The notes beneath the pieces are model-generated. The model saw only the letters and a list, made by a program, of their open reading frames with translations. It had not been told where the DNA came from and made no database searches. 39,554 nucleotides of DNA from an uncultured Verrucomicrobiota bacterium (GTDB taxonomy: Bacteria > Verrucomicrobiota > Verrucomicrobiia > Limisphaerales > CAIQOK01), in NCBI GenBank assembly GCA_903873415.1, contig CAIQOK010000133.1:1-39554 (forward strand). The letters run 5' to 3'. Of this stretch, positions 24,142 through 32,739 are shown piece by piece. The position numbers were made by a program, and so were the translations under genes. Numbering within the stretch: the stretch's first letter is position 1; the number at the start of each line of letters is the position of its first letter.

Positions 24142-25875
24142 ATGAACCCAGCCGTTCCACCCAACCCGGCCCTGCCATCGTTGCTTGACCGCATGGTGGC
24201 GGCGCGACAACTCTCCGCTCTGGACGCGCAGGCTTTGCGCCAAGCCAAGCCTGCCATCTTGTCAGAGGAAGAAGCACTCCGCTGGCTGGCCCGGGAATAC
24301 GGCCTTTCCTTCACCAGTCTTGAAGACGTGGATCCAGACCGCCAGTTGCTCTCCCTCTTTCCCGCCCGACTCCTGCTCAAGGAGGAACTACTTCCCCTGC
24401 GTCGCCACAACGGCACCGTGGAGGTGGCCACCAGCCGGCTCTTCGCCACCCACGGACTGGACGCTCTCAAAACACTCACCGGTCTGAACCTGCAACCGGT
24501 GCTCGCAACCTCGGAAGCCGTCCAGCGCGAAATCAAAAAACGCCTCGGCGTAGGCGCCGACACCATCGGCACCCTCGACGAGGAAAAGGGCTTCCAAGTG
24601 GTGGACGAGAACTCCGAGGACACCAATCTGGATGACGCCGCCGAAGACGAGGCATCCATCATCCGGTTCGTCAACCAGGTCCTCAAAGACGCCATCGAAC
24701 TGCGCGCCTCCGATGTGCATCTGGAACCCTTCGAGGACGAGTTCCGAATCCGCTACCGGATTGACGGTGAATTGCAAGAGGTGTCCGTGCCGGCGCAACT
24801 CAAGCGGTTCCAGCCAGCCATCGTTTCCCGCGTCAAAATCCTCAGTCATCTCAACATCGCCGAAAAGCGCCTGCCCCAGGACGGCCGCATCAAAATCCGG
24901 CTCGACAACGCCGAGGTCGACATCCGCGTCTCGGTCATCCCCATGCTGCACGGCGAGGCGGTCGTGATGCGTCTACTGCGCCAAAACTCCACCCTGCGCG
25001 GCCTCTCGGATATCGGGATGAACCTGCGCGAATTGGAGCATTTCCGGCATGTTCTTGGAATGCCCCATGGCATCATCCTCGTCACTGGCCCGACCGGCAG
25101 TGGCAAAACCTCCACCCTCTACACCGCACTTAACGAGATCAACGATTCAGTCCGCAAGATCATCACCGTGGAGGATCCGGTCGAATACCAGCTCAAGGGC
25201 GTCAACCAAATCCAGGTCAACGAAAAATCCGGACTCACCTTCGCCCGGGGCCTGCGCTCCATCCTGCGCCACGATCCGGATGTCATCCTGATAGGTGAGA
25301 TCCGGGACGCCGAGACGGCGCAGATTGCCGTGCAGGCGTCGCTCACGGGGCATCTGGTCTTCTCCACGCTGCACACCAACGACGCTCCCGGCGCCCTGAC
25401 CCGGCTGGTGGACATGGGTGTCGAACCCTATCTTGTAGCCTCGTCACTCGAGGCTGTGCTGGCCCAGCGACTGGTGCGTGTGCTCTGCAAACTCTGCAAG
25501 CAACCCGACACCTCCGCCCGTGCGGCGCAGTTCAAATTAAAACTCGGCATCGCACCGGATCGCACTCTTTTCAAATCCGTGGGCTGCCGCGAATGCCGCA
25601 ACACCGGATTCTTCGGCCGGCACGCCATTTTCGAGTGGATGGATACCGACGAGGAAATCCGGCAACTGATTCTCAAAAGCGCCTCCACCGACCAGATCAG
25701 GGCTGCGGCACGCAAGGCGGGCATGCGCACTCTGGCCGAAGATGGCTGGCGCCTGGTCGCCGCCGGCGTCACCACCGTCGAGGAGGTCCTGAGCGTCACC
25801 ACCGCCAAAGAGGTGGAGAGCGCCACCAGAAACCAGACCGGCGACTCCGCCGCCAGCATCGCGGTGGCGGGATGA
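24142..25875 (+). CDS. gspE: Type II secretion ATPase GspE (PilB-like)
   Basis: 577 residues. N1/N2 domains (1-150), then the ATPase: RASDVHLEPF, DGRIKIRLDNAEVDIRVS, Walker A GPTGSGKTST from about residue 316, Asp box TVEDPVEYQL, Walker B LRHDPDVILIGEIRD, His box GHLVFSTLHTND. A zinc-binding tetracysteine follows, at Cys449, Cys452, Cys482 and Cys485. It powers pseudopilus assembly from the inner face of the membrane. ATG at 24142 is chosen; a TTG at 24127 in frame is possible. The stop overlaps the ATG of a 47-codon frame. Confidence 0.94.
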   Translation: MNPAVPPNPALPSLLDRMVAARQLSALDAQALRQAKPAILSEEEALRWLAREYGLSFTSLEDVDPDRQLLSLFPARLLLKEELLPLRRHNGTVEVATSRLFATHGLDALKTLTGLNLQPVLATSEAVQREIKKRLGVGADTIGTLDEEKGFQVVDENSEDTNLDDAAEDEASIIRFVNQVLKDAIELRASDVHLEPFEDEFRIRYRIDGELQEVSVPAQLKRFQPAIVSRVKILSHLNIAEKRLPQDGRIKIRLDNAEVDIRVSVIPMLHGEAVVMRLLRQNSTLRGLSDIGMNLRELEHFRHVLGMPHGIILVTGPTGSGKTSTLYTALNEINDSVRKIITVEDPVEYQLKGVNQIQVNEKSGLTFARGLRSILRHDPDVILIGEIRDAETAQIAVQASLTGHLVFSTLHTNDAPGALTRLVDMGVEPYLVASSLEAVLAQRLVRVLCKLCKQPDTSARAAQFKLKLGIAPDRTLFKSVGCRECRNTGFFGRHAIFEWMDTDEEIRQLILKSASTDQIRAAARKAGMRTLAEDGWRLVAAGVTTVEEVLSVTTAKEVESATRNQTGDSAASIAVAG

Positions 25876-26015
25876 CTCCCATGAACCTTTCAAACCCAAA
25901 AGCCAAAGGTAAAAAAGACCTTGCAACCGCTGGTGGAGGGCTTGTTTGCACCGAAGAAAACACCGGATTTCATTCCCTGCCCCAGCCGAGTGTCGAAGGA
26001 GTCTGGACGTTTTAG
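25872..26015 (+). CDS. Possible 47-residue protein between gspE and gspF
   Basis: The ATG at 25872 overlaps the gspE TGA (ATGA). The frame encodes MTPMNLSNPKAKGKKDLATA and continues through GGGLVCTEENTGFHSLPQPS to VWTF, stopping at 26015, six bases before the gspF ATG. All other genes in this operon are packed within a few bases of each other, so an otherwise empty 146-base gap would be an exception; the frame fills it. The composition is basic then neutral, with one Cys. No family is known. It may be a small operon protein or a fossil. Confidence 0.35.
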   Translation: MTPMNLSNPKAKGKKDLATAGGGLVCTEENTGFHSLPQPSVEGVWTF

Positions 26016-26021
26016 AAAATC

Positions 26022-27272
26022 ATGCCCGCCTTTTCCTACAGAGCTTTGCTGGCTGACGGCAAGATCGCCGAAGGGCACATTGACGCCCCTGGCCGGCCCG
26101 ATGCGCTGCGTCAACTCGAGGCTCTGGGCTTACGCCCCCTCAAACTCGCGGAAAAAGCAGGCTCCAAAAACAGCCCCGTCCGCCCCGCGTCACTTCAGGG
26201 CTTGGGAAACGTCTCCTTCAAACTCGGGCCAAAAAAAGTCTCACCCAAGGAGGTGGAAAACTTCACACGCCTGCTCTCCAGCCTGCTGGCTGCCGCCGTC
26301 CCCTTGAGCCGGGCGCTCATTATCCTCCAGAAAGAAGCCTCTTCCCCCGCCGCACAGGCCCAGTGGAAAGAAATCCACACTCTCGTCGTCGACGGCATGT
26401 CCTTGGCCGATGCCATGGCCCGCTCCCCCGAAACCTTCCCCCGTGTCTATGTGGCGATGGTCGAGGCCGGTGAGGCTGGCGGTTTTCTTGATGTTGTGCT
26501 GGCTCAGATCGCCGACTTCCAGTCCCGGGAAAAGGAGCTTAAATCCAAGGTCGTCACCGCGATGATCTACCCGTGCATCCTCTTAGGTCTGGCCTTGGTG
26601 GTGTTGACGGTGCTGCTGGTTTTTTTCATCCCGAAATTCCAAAAGGTTTTCGCCAGCGTCCACGGCGCTCTGCCCCTCATCACCCAGCTGGTCATCGGCC
26701 TGAGCGATCTGGTCCGCTCCTATGGATTCCTTGTGGGCGCGGGACTCGTCGGCGCCGGGTTCCTGATCCGCAGCTGGTTCGTCTCGGCAAAGGGCAAGCG
26801 CACTTGGGAAAGCCTTGTGCTGCAATCCCCGCTGGTCGGCCCCCTCATCGCCCAATTCGCCATGGCCCGTTTCTGCCGCATGCTCGGCACCCTGCTCGGC
26901 GCAGGCGTCCCGCTGGTGCACGGCTTGAATGTCGCCCGCAAATCCATCGGCAACCAGGTCCTCGTGGACGCCGTCAGCCAAGCCATCGACCGGGTCCAGC
27001 AGGGCGGCCGGCTGGGTCAGAGCCTGGCCGATTGCAAACGACTCTTCTCCGGCTCAGTTCTGGAAATGATCTCCGTGGCGGAGGAAAGCGGCCGGCTCGA
27101 CGCCGAATTGGTCCGTATCGCCGCCGTAACCGAGGTGGACTTGGACCGCAATCTGAAAACAGCCGTCGCCTTTGCCGAACCAATGATGCTCTTTCTCATC
27201 GCCGGATTCATCGGCGTCATTTTCATCAGCATGCTGCTGCCTGTGTTCTCCCTGCAGGATTACATCAAATAG
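26022..27272 (+). CDS. gspF: Type II secretion inner-membrane protein GspF
   Basis: 416 residues. N-terminal short domain (1-60, MPAFSYRALLADGKIAEGHI), then two GspF domains, each with a helical cytoplasmic part and membrane helices. Motifs include FTRLLSSLLAAAVPLSRAL and SPETFPRVYVAMVEAGEAGG in the first and FCRMLGTLLGAGVPLVHGL and MISVAEESGRLD in the second. Membrane segments lie near 185-210, 235-258 and 390-412. It forms the platform to which GspE and the pseudopilins attach. Six bases follow the small frame and 21 bases precede gspG. Confidence 0.93.
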   Translation: MPAFSYRALLADGKIAEGHIDAPGRPDALRQLEALGLRPLKLAEKAGSKNSPVRPASLQGLGNVSFKLGPKKVSPKEVENFTRLLSSLLAAAVPLSRALIILQKEASSPAAQAQWKEIHTLVVDGMSLADAMARSPETFPRVYVAMVEAGEAGGFLDVVLAQIADFQSREKELKSKVVTAMIYPCILLGLALVVLTVLLVFFIPKFQKVFASVHGALPLITQLVIGLSDLVRSYGFLVGAGLVGAGFLIRSWFVSAKGKRTWESLVLQSPLVGPLIAQFAMARFCRMLGTLLGAGVPLVHGLNVARKSIGNQVLVDAVSQAIDRVQQGGRLGQSLADCKRLFSGSVLEMISVAEESGRLDAELVRIAAVTEVDLDRNLKTAVAFAEPMMLFLIAGFIGVIFISMLLPVFSLQDYIK

Positions 27273-27293
27273 AAACACCCCACCATCAACCCC

Positions 27294-27731
27294 ATGAAAA
27301 CCGCAGTTCACTCAACGCTCCGTTCCCGGCCTCCCGCCCCGCTCGCCTTCACGCTCGTCGAAATGCTTCTCGTCGTCACCATCATCGGCATCCTCGCCGC
27401 TCTGGTGATCCCGAAAATCGTCGGGCGCAGCGAACAGGCGCGTATGACCGCAGCGCATGCCGACATCAACGGCGGCATCAAGTCCGCCCTCGACGCCTTC
27501 GAGGTGGACAGCGGCTCGTATCCCAAGAACCTGCAGGAACTAATCCAGGCGCCAGGCAACGCCAAAAACTGGCATGGACCCTATCTGGACCGAATCCCTC
27601 TGGACCCCTGGGGGAACAACTACCTCTATTACTACCCAGGCAAACGCAACCAGCGCGGCTACGACCTGCTCTCAGTCGGCCCGGACGGCAAAGAAGGCTC
27701 CGACGATGATCTTGGCAACTGGGCTAAATAA
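27294..27731 (+). CDS. gspG: Major pseudopilin GspG
   Basis: 145 residues. Prepilin signal PLA^FTLVEMLLVV with cleavage after Ala18 and Glu at mature position 5. The hydrophobic helix is ILAALVIPKIVGR. The C-terminal domain has DPWGNNYLYYYPG and the calcium-loop residues GPDGKEGSDDDLG near the end, as in GspG. It is the main subunit of the pseudopilus. The residue before the cleavage site is Ala rather than the usual Gly, which prepilin peptidases tolerate in some proteins. It overlaps gspH by 26 bases. Confidence 0.92.
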   Translation: MKTAVHSTLRSRPPAPLAFTLVEMLLVVTIIGILAALVIPKIVGRSEQARMTAAHADINGGIKSALDAFEVDSGSYPKNLQELIQAPGNAKNWHGPYLDRIPLDPWGNNYLYYYPGKRNQRGYDLLSVGPDGKEGSDDDLGNWAK

Positions 27732-28227
27732 CCCGCGCCTCCCCCGGGCCTTCACCTTGATCGAATTGATCCTGGTGCTGGCGCTGCTGGTGATCATCAC
27801 CTCGCTGGCGGCCCCGGCCATGGCGCGGTTCATTCGCGGCCGGGCGCTCGATTCCGAGGCCCGACGGTTGCTGGCCTTGCTGCACGCCGGGCAGAGCCGC
27901 GCCGTGTCCGAAGGATTACCGGCGGTGCTCTGGGTGGACGCCAAAAAAAACAGCTACGGTCTCGAGGCTGAGGCATCCGGAACGGATGGGGATCCGAAAG
28001 CGGAGACTCTGCTGGTGGATGCCACCCTGCAAATCGCATCGGAAAGCGGCACCGCCGGCGAGGCATCGACTTTCAAAAACCTCCCGGCCATCCGGTTCCT
28101 GGCCGATGGATCGGTGGACGAGAACGCTCCGTCCGCCCTGCGCCTGAGCGATGGCGAGGGCTTCTCGCGCTGGCTGATCGCCGCACAGGACGGATCGGGT
28201 TATGAGATTCGCGACCGGCAAAACTAA
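27706..28227 (+). CDS. gspH: Minor pseudopilin GspH
   Basis: 173 residues. Prepilin signal RLPRA^FTLIELILVLALL with Glu at mature position 5; again Ala precedes the cleavage site. The hydrophobic helix is followed by a beta-rich domain with LLALLHAGQSRAVSEGLPAV, resembling the GspH/FimT segment (A-R-AV--G--V-L). It is one of the tip subunits. The start ATG at 27706 lies inside gspG and the stop overlaps gspI by 26 bases, the tight packing expected of this operon. Confidence 0.85.
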   Translation: MILATGLNNPRLPRAFTLIELILVLALLVIITSLAAPAMARFIRGRALDSEARRLLALLHAGQSRAVSEGLPAVLWVDAKKNSYGLEAEASGTDGDPKAETLLVDATLQIASESGTAGEASTFKNLPAIRFLADGSVDENAPSALRLSDGEGFSRWLIAAQDGSGYEIRDRQN

Positions 28228-28606
28228 GAGCCCGGCCGGGTTCACCCTGGCCGAGGTGCTGGCGGCAATGCTCTTTCTGGCCATCGTCATCCCGGCCGCC
28301 GTGGAAGCACTCCATGTCGCCAGCCTCGCAGGAGAGGTCGCCGCACGCAAAGGCGCCGCCGCACGCATCGCCGACCGGGTTTTAAACGAAAGCGTGGTCC
28401 TGACAAACTGGACCGGCGGCGGGCGCAGCGGGACGGTGACCGAAGGCGCGCTGCCGTTCCGCTGGACCTTGACGAGTGGAAACTGGACATCGGACAACCT
28501 GCAGTTGCTGACGGCCGAAGTGAGCTTCGCCGCGCAGGGCAAAGAGTACTCAGTCAGGCTGAGCACGTTGGTCAACAACTCCGGCATGACCGGCACCACA
28601 CGATAA
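28202..28606 (+). CDS. gspI: Minor pseudopilin GspI
   Basis: 134 residues. Prepilin signal SPAG^FTLAEVLAAMLFLA with Glu5, a hydrophobic helix, then AARKGAAARIADRVLNESVV and a short beta domain (PFRWTLTSGNWTS, LLTAEVSF). This is the size and pattern of GspI, the pseudopilin that binds GspJ and GspK at the pseudopilus tip. Confidence 0.85.
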   Translation: MRFATGKTKSPAGFTLAEVLAAMLFLAIVIPAAVEALHVASLAGEVAARKGAAARIADRVLNESVVLTNWTGGGRSGTVTEGALPFRWTLTSGNWTSDNLQLLTAEVSFAAQGKEYSVRLSTLVNNSGMTGTTR

Positions 28607-28613
28607 TTTCACA

Positions 28614-29327
28614 GTGACTCCGGCAATCTATACGCAACTCCGGTCCCGCCACGGCGCACCGGGCTTCACGCTGATCGAGATGATTCTCGCCATCGGCGTC
28701 GCCGCCCTCGTGCTCATTGCCGTCAATGCCACTCTCTTTGCCGCATTGCACCTGCGCGACATCACCGCTGACGCTGTGGACGCAGCCTCGCCGCTCGACC
28801 GGGCGGCGGCCCTGCTGCACCGCGACTTGGAGTGCGCCGTGCCCCCCACCAACGGCTCCACCCGGGTGCTCTCCGGCAGCTTCCGGGTCGGCTCACTCAC
28901 CAGCCCCGGCGTGAACGGCCCCGTGTCCATCGAACTGTTCACCGCCACCGGCGCACTCAATAGCAACACCCCCTGGCCCGACATCCAGCGCGTCAGCTAC
29001 GGGTTGAAAGCCTCCACCGACCGTTCGGTAACCGGCAAAAACCTGGTGCGCAGCGTCACCCGCAACCTCCTCTCACTCACCGCCCCGGAAGTGCAGGAAC
29101 AACTCCTCCTCCACGGCGTGGCGGACATCAAGTTTTCCTGCTATGACGGCGCGCAATGGCAGGAGATCTGGGACACCACCAGCCCGACTTCGGCCAGCAC
29201 AAACCTCCCTCAGGCCGTGCGTGTTGACATTCAAATGGCGGGCGGCCCCCTGTCGCAACCGGTGGAACTGCTCGTCCCTTTGGGCGTGCAGTCGCTCACC
29301 AACATGGTCCTGACCAGCTCCCAGTAA
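28614..29327 (+). CDS. gspJ: Minor pseudopilin GspJ
   Basis: 237 residues from a GTG at 28614, seven bases after gspI. Prepilin signal APG^FTLIEMILAIGVAALV with Glu5. Later parts are beta-rich, with LLHRDLECAVPPTNG (the RDLE phrase is typical of GspJ) and, near the end, a VADIKFSCYDGAQWQEIWD phrase (typical LFRYY/FRYFDG-W-W). It forms the tip complex with GspI and GspK. Confidence 0.88.
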   Translation: MTPAIYTQLRSRHGAPGFTLIEMILAIGVAALVLIAVNATLFAALHLRDITADAVDAASPLDRAAALLHRDLECAVPPTNGSTRVLSGSFRVGSLTSPGVNGPVSIELFTATGALNSNTPWPDIQRVSYGLKASTDRSVTGKNLVRSVTRNLLSLTAPEVQEQLLLHGVADIKFSCYDGAQWQEIWDTTSPTSASTNLPQAVRVDIQMAGGPLSQPVELLVPLGVQSLTNMVLTSSQ

Positions 29328-29334
29328 ACCGGCC

Positions 29335-30759
29335 ATGAAAACCCGGCACAAATCCCAACTCCCGATCAACACCCGCCCGCACCGGACCTCCCCCCTCGGA
29401 AACCGGGCCTCTGGCCCACAACCTTGCACGCCCCAAGCCGGTTCCGTGCTGATCATTGTGCTCTGGATTTCGCTCGGGCTGGTGAGTATCGCCCTTTATT
29501 TCGCCAACTCCATGACCTATGAACTTCGCGCCTCAGACAACCGGGTGGGCGGCATGGCGGCCGACCAAGCCGTGGAAGGCGCGGCGCGTTATGTGAGCTA
29601 TGTGCTGCAGAACTTCGCCACCAACGGCACCGTACCCGACACCAACCTTTTCAACACCGCCGCCGTTTCCATCGGCGAGGCCAGATTCTGGATCGTAGGC
29701 CGCAATCCCTCCGACCAGAAACCGGCCACCCCCACCTTTGGACTCGTGGATGAAGGCGCCAAGCTGAACCTAAACACGGTCAACACCAACGTCCTGGCCT
29801 ATCTCCCCAACATGACCACCGATTTCGCCCAAGCCATCCTGGACTGGCGCGGCACCAATGGCAGCATCTCCCTCGACTATGCCACCCAAGGGTATACAGC
29901 CAAAAACGCCCCGTTTGAAACCATCGATGAACTGCGCTTGGTCTACGGCGCAACTATGGGTCTTCTCGCTGGCGAGGATGTGAACCGCAACGGCATTTTG
30001 GACCCGAACGAGAAAGATTTAAACAGTAACGGCCAAATGGATCCTGGCCTGCTGGACTGCGTCACTGTCTACACCCGGGAACCCAATTTTTACGCGGATG
30101 AATCATCCCCGACCAACGTCAACACAGCCACAGAATCGCGCCTCATCACCTGCTTCAAAAACTGCGGGGTCAGCAGCGCCACAGCCGCCGCCACCGCTCT
30201 CTACCGCTCCATCCACATCTCCCCCGCCCGGCTCAACACCTGCTCGGGAACCTTAGACCTGGCCGTCCGCTGCCGCACCGCAGGCCTAAACTCCTCCGAT
30301 TTCGCCAGGGTCGCCCCCTGCCTGACCACCAGCACCAACGCATACCTCCGCGGCCGCGTCAACGTCAACACCGCGACCGCCCCCGTGCTGACCGCTCTGT
30401 TCATGGGCTTGGACATCGACGAATCCACCGCCTCCGGCGCCGTGCAGACCCTAATCACCTACCGGGATCAGAACGCCGGCAACCTCGCCACAGTCGCTTG
30501 GGTGATTGACGCCCTGGGCAATAAAAACCCGGTCCTCACCGCCCTGGTCCGCGGCGATTTTCTCACCACCCACAGCTACCAATTCACCGCCGACATCGCC
30601 GCCACCGGCCCCTTCGGACGAGGCTACCGCCGGGTGAAATTCATCTTTGACACCAGCAACGGCGGGCCGGTCTTGATCTATCGTCAAGACCTGAGCCGGT
30701 TGGGCTGGGCGCTGGGGGAAGATGCCCGTCAAAGCTGGATCGCCAAACAAACGCCCTAA
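29335..30759 (+). CDS. gspK: Minor pseudopilin GspK with EF-hand-like loops
   Basis: 474 residues. A long N-terminal leader (about 35 residues), then AG^SVLIIVLWISLG, the GspK-type signal that lacks Glu5. The large globular part has NLNTVNTNVLAYLPN (145-159), TNVNTATESRL (260-270) and VNVNTATAPVL (about 340-350), helix-hairpin-helix-like phrases common in GspK. Residues 215-226 (DVNRNGILDPNE) and 228-239 (DLNSNGQMDPGL) are two calcium-loop sequences; the first is a perfect EF-hand loop. GspK caps the pseudopilus tip, and known members bind calcium. A gap of seven bases follows gspJ and five precede the next gene. Confidence 0.9.
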   Translation: MKTRHKSQLPINTRPHRTSPLGNRASGPQPCTPQAGSVLIIVLWISLGLVSIALYFANSMTYELRASDNRVGGMAADQAVEGAARYVSYVLQNFATNGTVPDTNLFNTAAVSIGEARFWIVGRNPSDQKPATPTFGLVDEGAKLNLNTVNTNVLAYLPNMTTDFAQAILDWRGTNGSISLDYATQGYTAKNAPFETIDELRLVYGATMGLLAGEDVNRNGILDPNEKDLNSNGQMDPGLLDCVTVYTREPNFYADESSPTNVNTATESRLITCFKNCGVSSATAAATALYRSIHISPARLNTCSGTLDLAVRCRTAGLNSSDFARVAPCLTTSTNAYLRGRVNVNTATAPVLTALFMGLDIDESTASGAVQTLITYRDQNAGNLATVAWVIDALGNKNPVLTALVRGDFLTTHSYQFTADIAATGPFGRGYRRVKFIFDTSNGGPVLIYRQDLSRLGWALGEDARQSWIAKQTP

Positions 30760-30764
30760 ACCAA

Positions 30765-32213
30765 ATGTTCAAAATACCTTTCCAAAGCGAGAAACGCCTC
30801 ACCAGCCTGCTGGGCCTGGCCCTCGACGGCAATCGGCTCGACGGCGTCGTCTTGCGCCGCGTCAATGGCGCCATCGAACTCCAACAACGGTTTTCCGTCA
30901 CGCTCTCGCTCGATCCACTCACCGCCACCCCGGAACTGGCCGGACGCGAAATCCGCAATCAGCTCGAGGCCGCGGGCATCCGGGAACGACAATGTGTTTT
31001 GGGACTGCCGCTCAAATGGGTGCTCACCGCCCAGACCGAAGTCCCCCCGCTGCCGGAGGCCGACACTGCAAGCTTGCTTCAACTGGAGGCCGAGCGCGGA
31101 TTCCCCACCGACGCTGCCACCCTGCAACTGGCCTACTCACGCTGCCCCCTGCCGGCCGACCATCAACTCGTACTCCTCGCCGGCATCCCCCGCCTCCACC
31201 TCGCCGCCCTGGAGCAGGTGCTGCTCTGCGCCAAGCTAAAACCCCTTAGTTTCACCATCGCATCCGCCGCCTTGCAGAACCCCGCCTCTCCCACCTCAAA
31301 TGGGGTCATGACTCTGGCCGTCGGCGAAACCTCCGTAACCCTGCAGATCTCCTGCGGCGGCGGCTTGGCCGCACTCAGGGCGCTGGAGGGCGCGATCAAC
31401 ACCGAATCAGGCCAGCCGGGTATTCAGGTCGACGTCGTGGCCCGCGAAGCCCGCATCACCCTGGGCCAGCTTCCATCCGCATTGCGGGCCGAAGTCAAAA
31501 ACATCCGCATCTTCGGACCGCAGACGCTGACACGGCCGCTGGCCGACGAATTGGAGCTGCGCTTTGAAACACTGGGCCTAAAGGTCTCTGTCGTGGACGC
31601 CTACTCACCAGGCGAATTGGGGGCAACCATCCCGCCGAACACCGCCGTGTCCGCGGCCCTAAGCCTCGCGGCCCGGACTCTAACCGGTCAGGTGCCCGCG
31701 CTGGAATTTCTGCCGCCCAAACCGACTCTGCTCGAAAACTTGGCCGCAAAATATTCTTCAGGCCGCCTCCGCGCCGTCGGCGCCGCCGCCGGCACCTTGG
31801 TCGCCTTGGTGGGCGGACTCTTTTTATTCCAACAAATCCAACTCTGGCAGCTCCGCTCTCAGTGGTCCAAAATGTCGCCCCAAGTGTCCGACCTCCAGGA
31901 CGTCGAGGACCAGATCCGGCAATTCCGCCCCTGGTTCGACAACTCCTTCCGCAACCTGTCAATCCTCCGCCAACTCACCCAAGCCTTCCCCGAGGACGGC
32001 GCGGTCACCGCCAAGAACATCGAAATCCGCGAGGACGGCACTATCAACTGCTCCGGCAATGCCCGGGACAATGCGGCGTTGCTGGCCACATTGTCACGAC
32101 TCCGGGCCGCCGAGGGCGTCAGCGGAGTGAAAATCGATCTCATCCACGGCAAGACTCCGATGCAATTCACGTTTGAATTCCGCCAGGGAAATGGAGGCAG
32201 TCATGAAAATTGA
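30765..32213 (+). CDS. gspL: GspL-like protein (PilM-like domain joined to PilN-like domain)
   Basis: 482 residues. Residues 1-310 look like an actin-fold PilM/GspL cytoplasmic domain (LLGLALDGNRLDGVVLRRVN, VLGLPLKWVLTAQTEVPPLP, later LRALEGAINTESGQPGIQVD). One membrane helix follows at 335-357 (RAVGAAAGTLVALVGGLFLF). The periplasmic part (360-482) has a coiled helix and a ferredoxin-like PilN/GspL domain (SILRQLTQAFPEDGAVTAKN). It links GspE inside to GspM outside the membrane. The next gene overlaps its end by 11 bases. Confidence 0.8.
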   Translation: MFKIPFQSEKRLTSLLGLALDGNRLDGVVLRRVNGAIELQQRFSVTLSLDPLTATPELAGREIRNQLEAAGIRERQCVLGLPLKWVLTAQTEVPPLPEADTASLLQLEAERGFPTDAATLQLAYSRCPLPADHQLVLLAGIPRLHLAALEQVLLCAKLKPLSFTIASAALQNPASPTSNGVMTLAVGETSVTLQISCGGGLAALRALEGAINTESGQPGIQVDVVAREARITLGQLPSALRAEVKNIRIFGPQTLTRPLADELELRFETLGLKVSVVDAYSPGELGATIPPNTAVSAALSLAARTLTGQVPALEFLPPKPTLLENLAAKYSSGRLRAVGAAAGTLVALVGGLFLFQQIQLWQLRSQWSKMSPQVSDLQDVEDQIRQFRPWFDNSFRNLSILRQLTQAFPEDGAVTAKNIEIREDGTINCSGNARDNAALLATLSRLRAAEGVSGVKIDLIHGKTPMQFTFEFRQGNGGSHEN

Positions 32214-32739
32214 AAATCGCCAGCAGTTTCTTCTCGTGCTGACCCTCGCCGCCGCCGCGCTCTTGGTGGGCGTCAATTTCATTTATGAACCCCTCCAAAA
32301 CCTTTGGTCGGCGCGGAGCGCCCAGATCCGCGAACTGCAGGCCAAAATCGAGAGCGGCCGCAAGCTTCAACTCCGAGGACCGGCGGATCATAAGCGCTGG
32401 AACAACATGCTCACCAATTCGTTGCCGAGCAACACCTCGATGGCCGAGCAGCAGCTCTTCACCGCCTTGGACAACTGGCGGCGCAGCAGCGGCGCCGAAA
32501 TCACCAGCCTCAGCCCGCAATGGAAATCCACCTCAACCAACCACCTCACCCTCCACTGCCGCGTCGAAGCCACCGGAAATCTCGGCGCACTGAGCCAGTT
32601 TCTTTACAGCCTTGAACAGGGCCCTCTGGGAATCAAGGTCGACACCGCGGAACTCAGCGCCCACGACCTGACCGGCCAGCAACTCACCCTCGGCCTGCAG
32701 CTCAGCGGCCTGGCCCTGCCACAACCCGCCCAAAAATGA
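32203..32739 (+). CDS. gspM: GspM/PilO-like protein
   Basis: 178 residues. Start at 32203 chosen because GGAGG lies five bases before it; an ATG at 32191 is in frame but overlaps that site. A membrane helix at 8-25 (FLLVLTLAAAALLVGVNF), a coiled coil of about 30 residues (SARSAQIRELQAKIESGRKL), and a periplasmic ferredoxin-like domain (NHLTLHCRVEATGNLGALSQ, FLYSLEQGPLGIKVD). It partners with the GspL-like protein. Its stop overlaps the next start (ATGA). Confidence 0.75.
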   Translation: MKIENRQQFLLVLTLAAAALLVGVNFIYEPLQNLWSARSAQIRELQAKIESGRKLQLRGPADHKRWNNMLTNSLPSNTSMAEQQLFTALDNWRRSSGAEITSLSPQWKSTSTNHLTLHCRVEATGNLGALSQFLYSLEQGPLGIKVDTAELSAHDLTGQQLTLGLQLSGLALPQPAQK

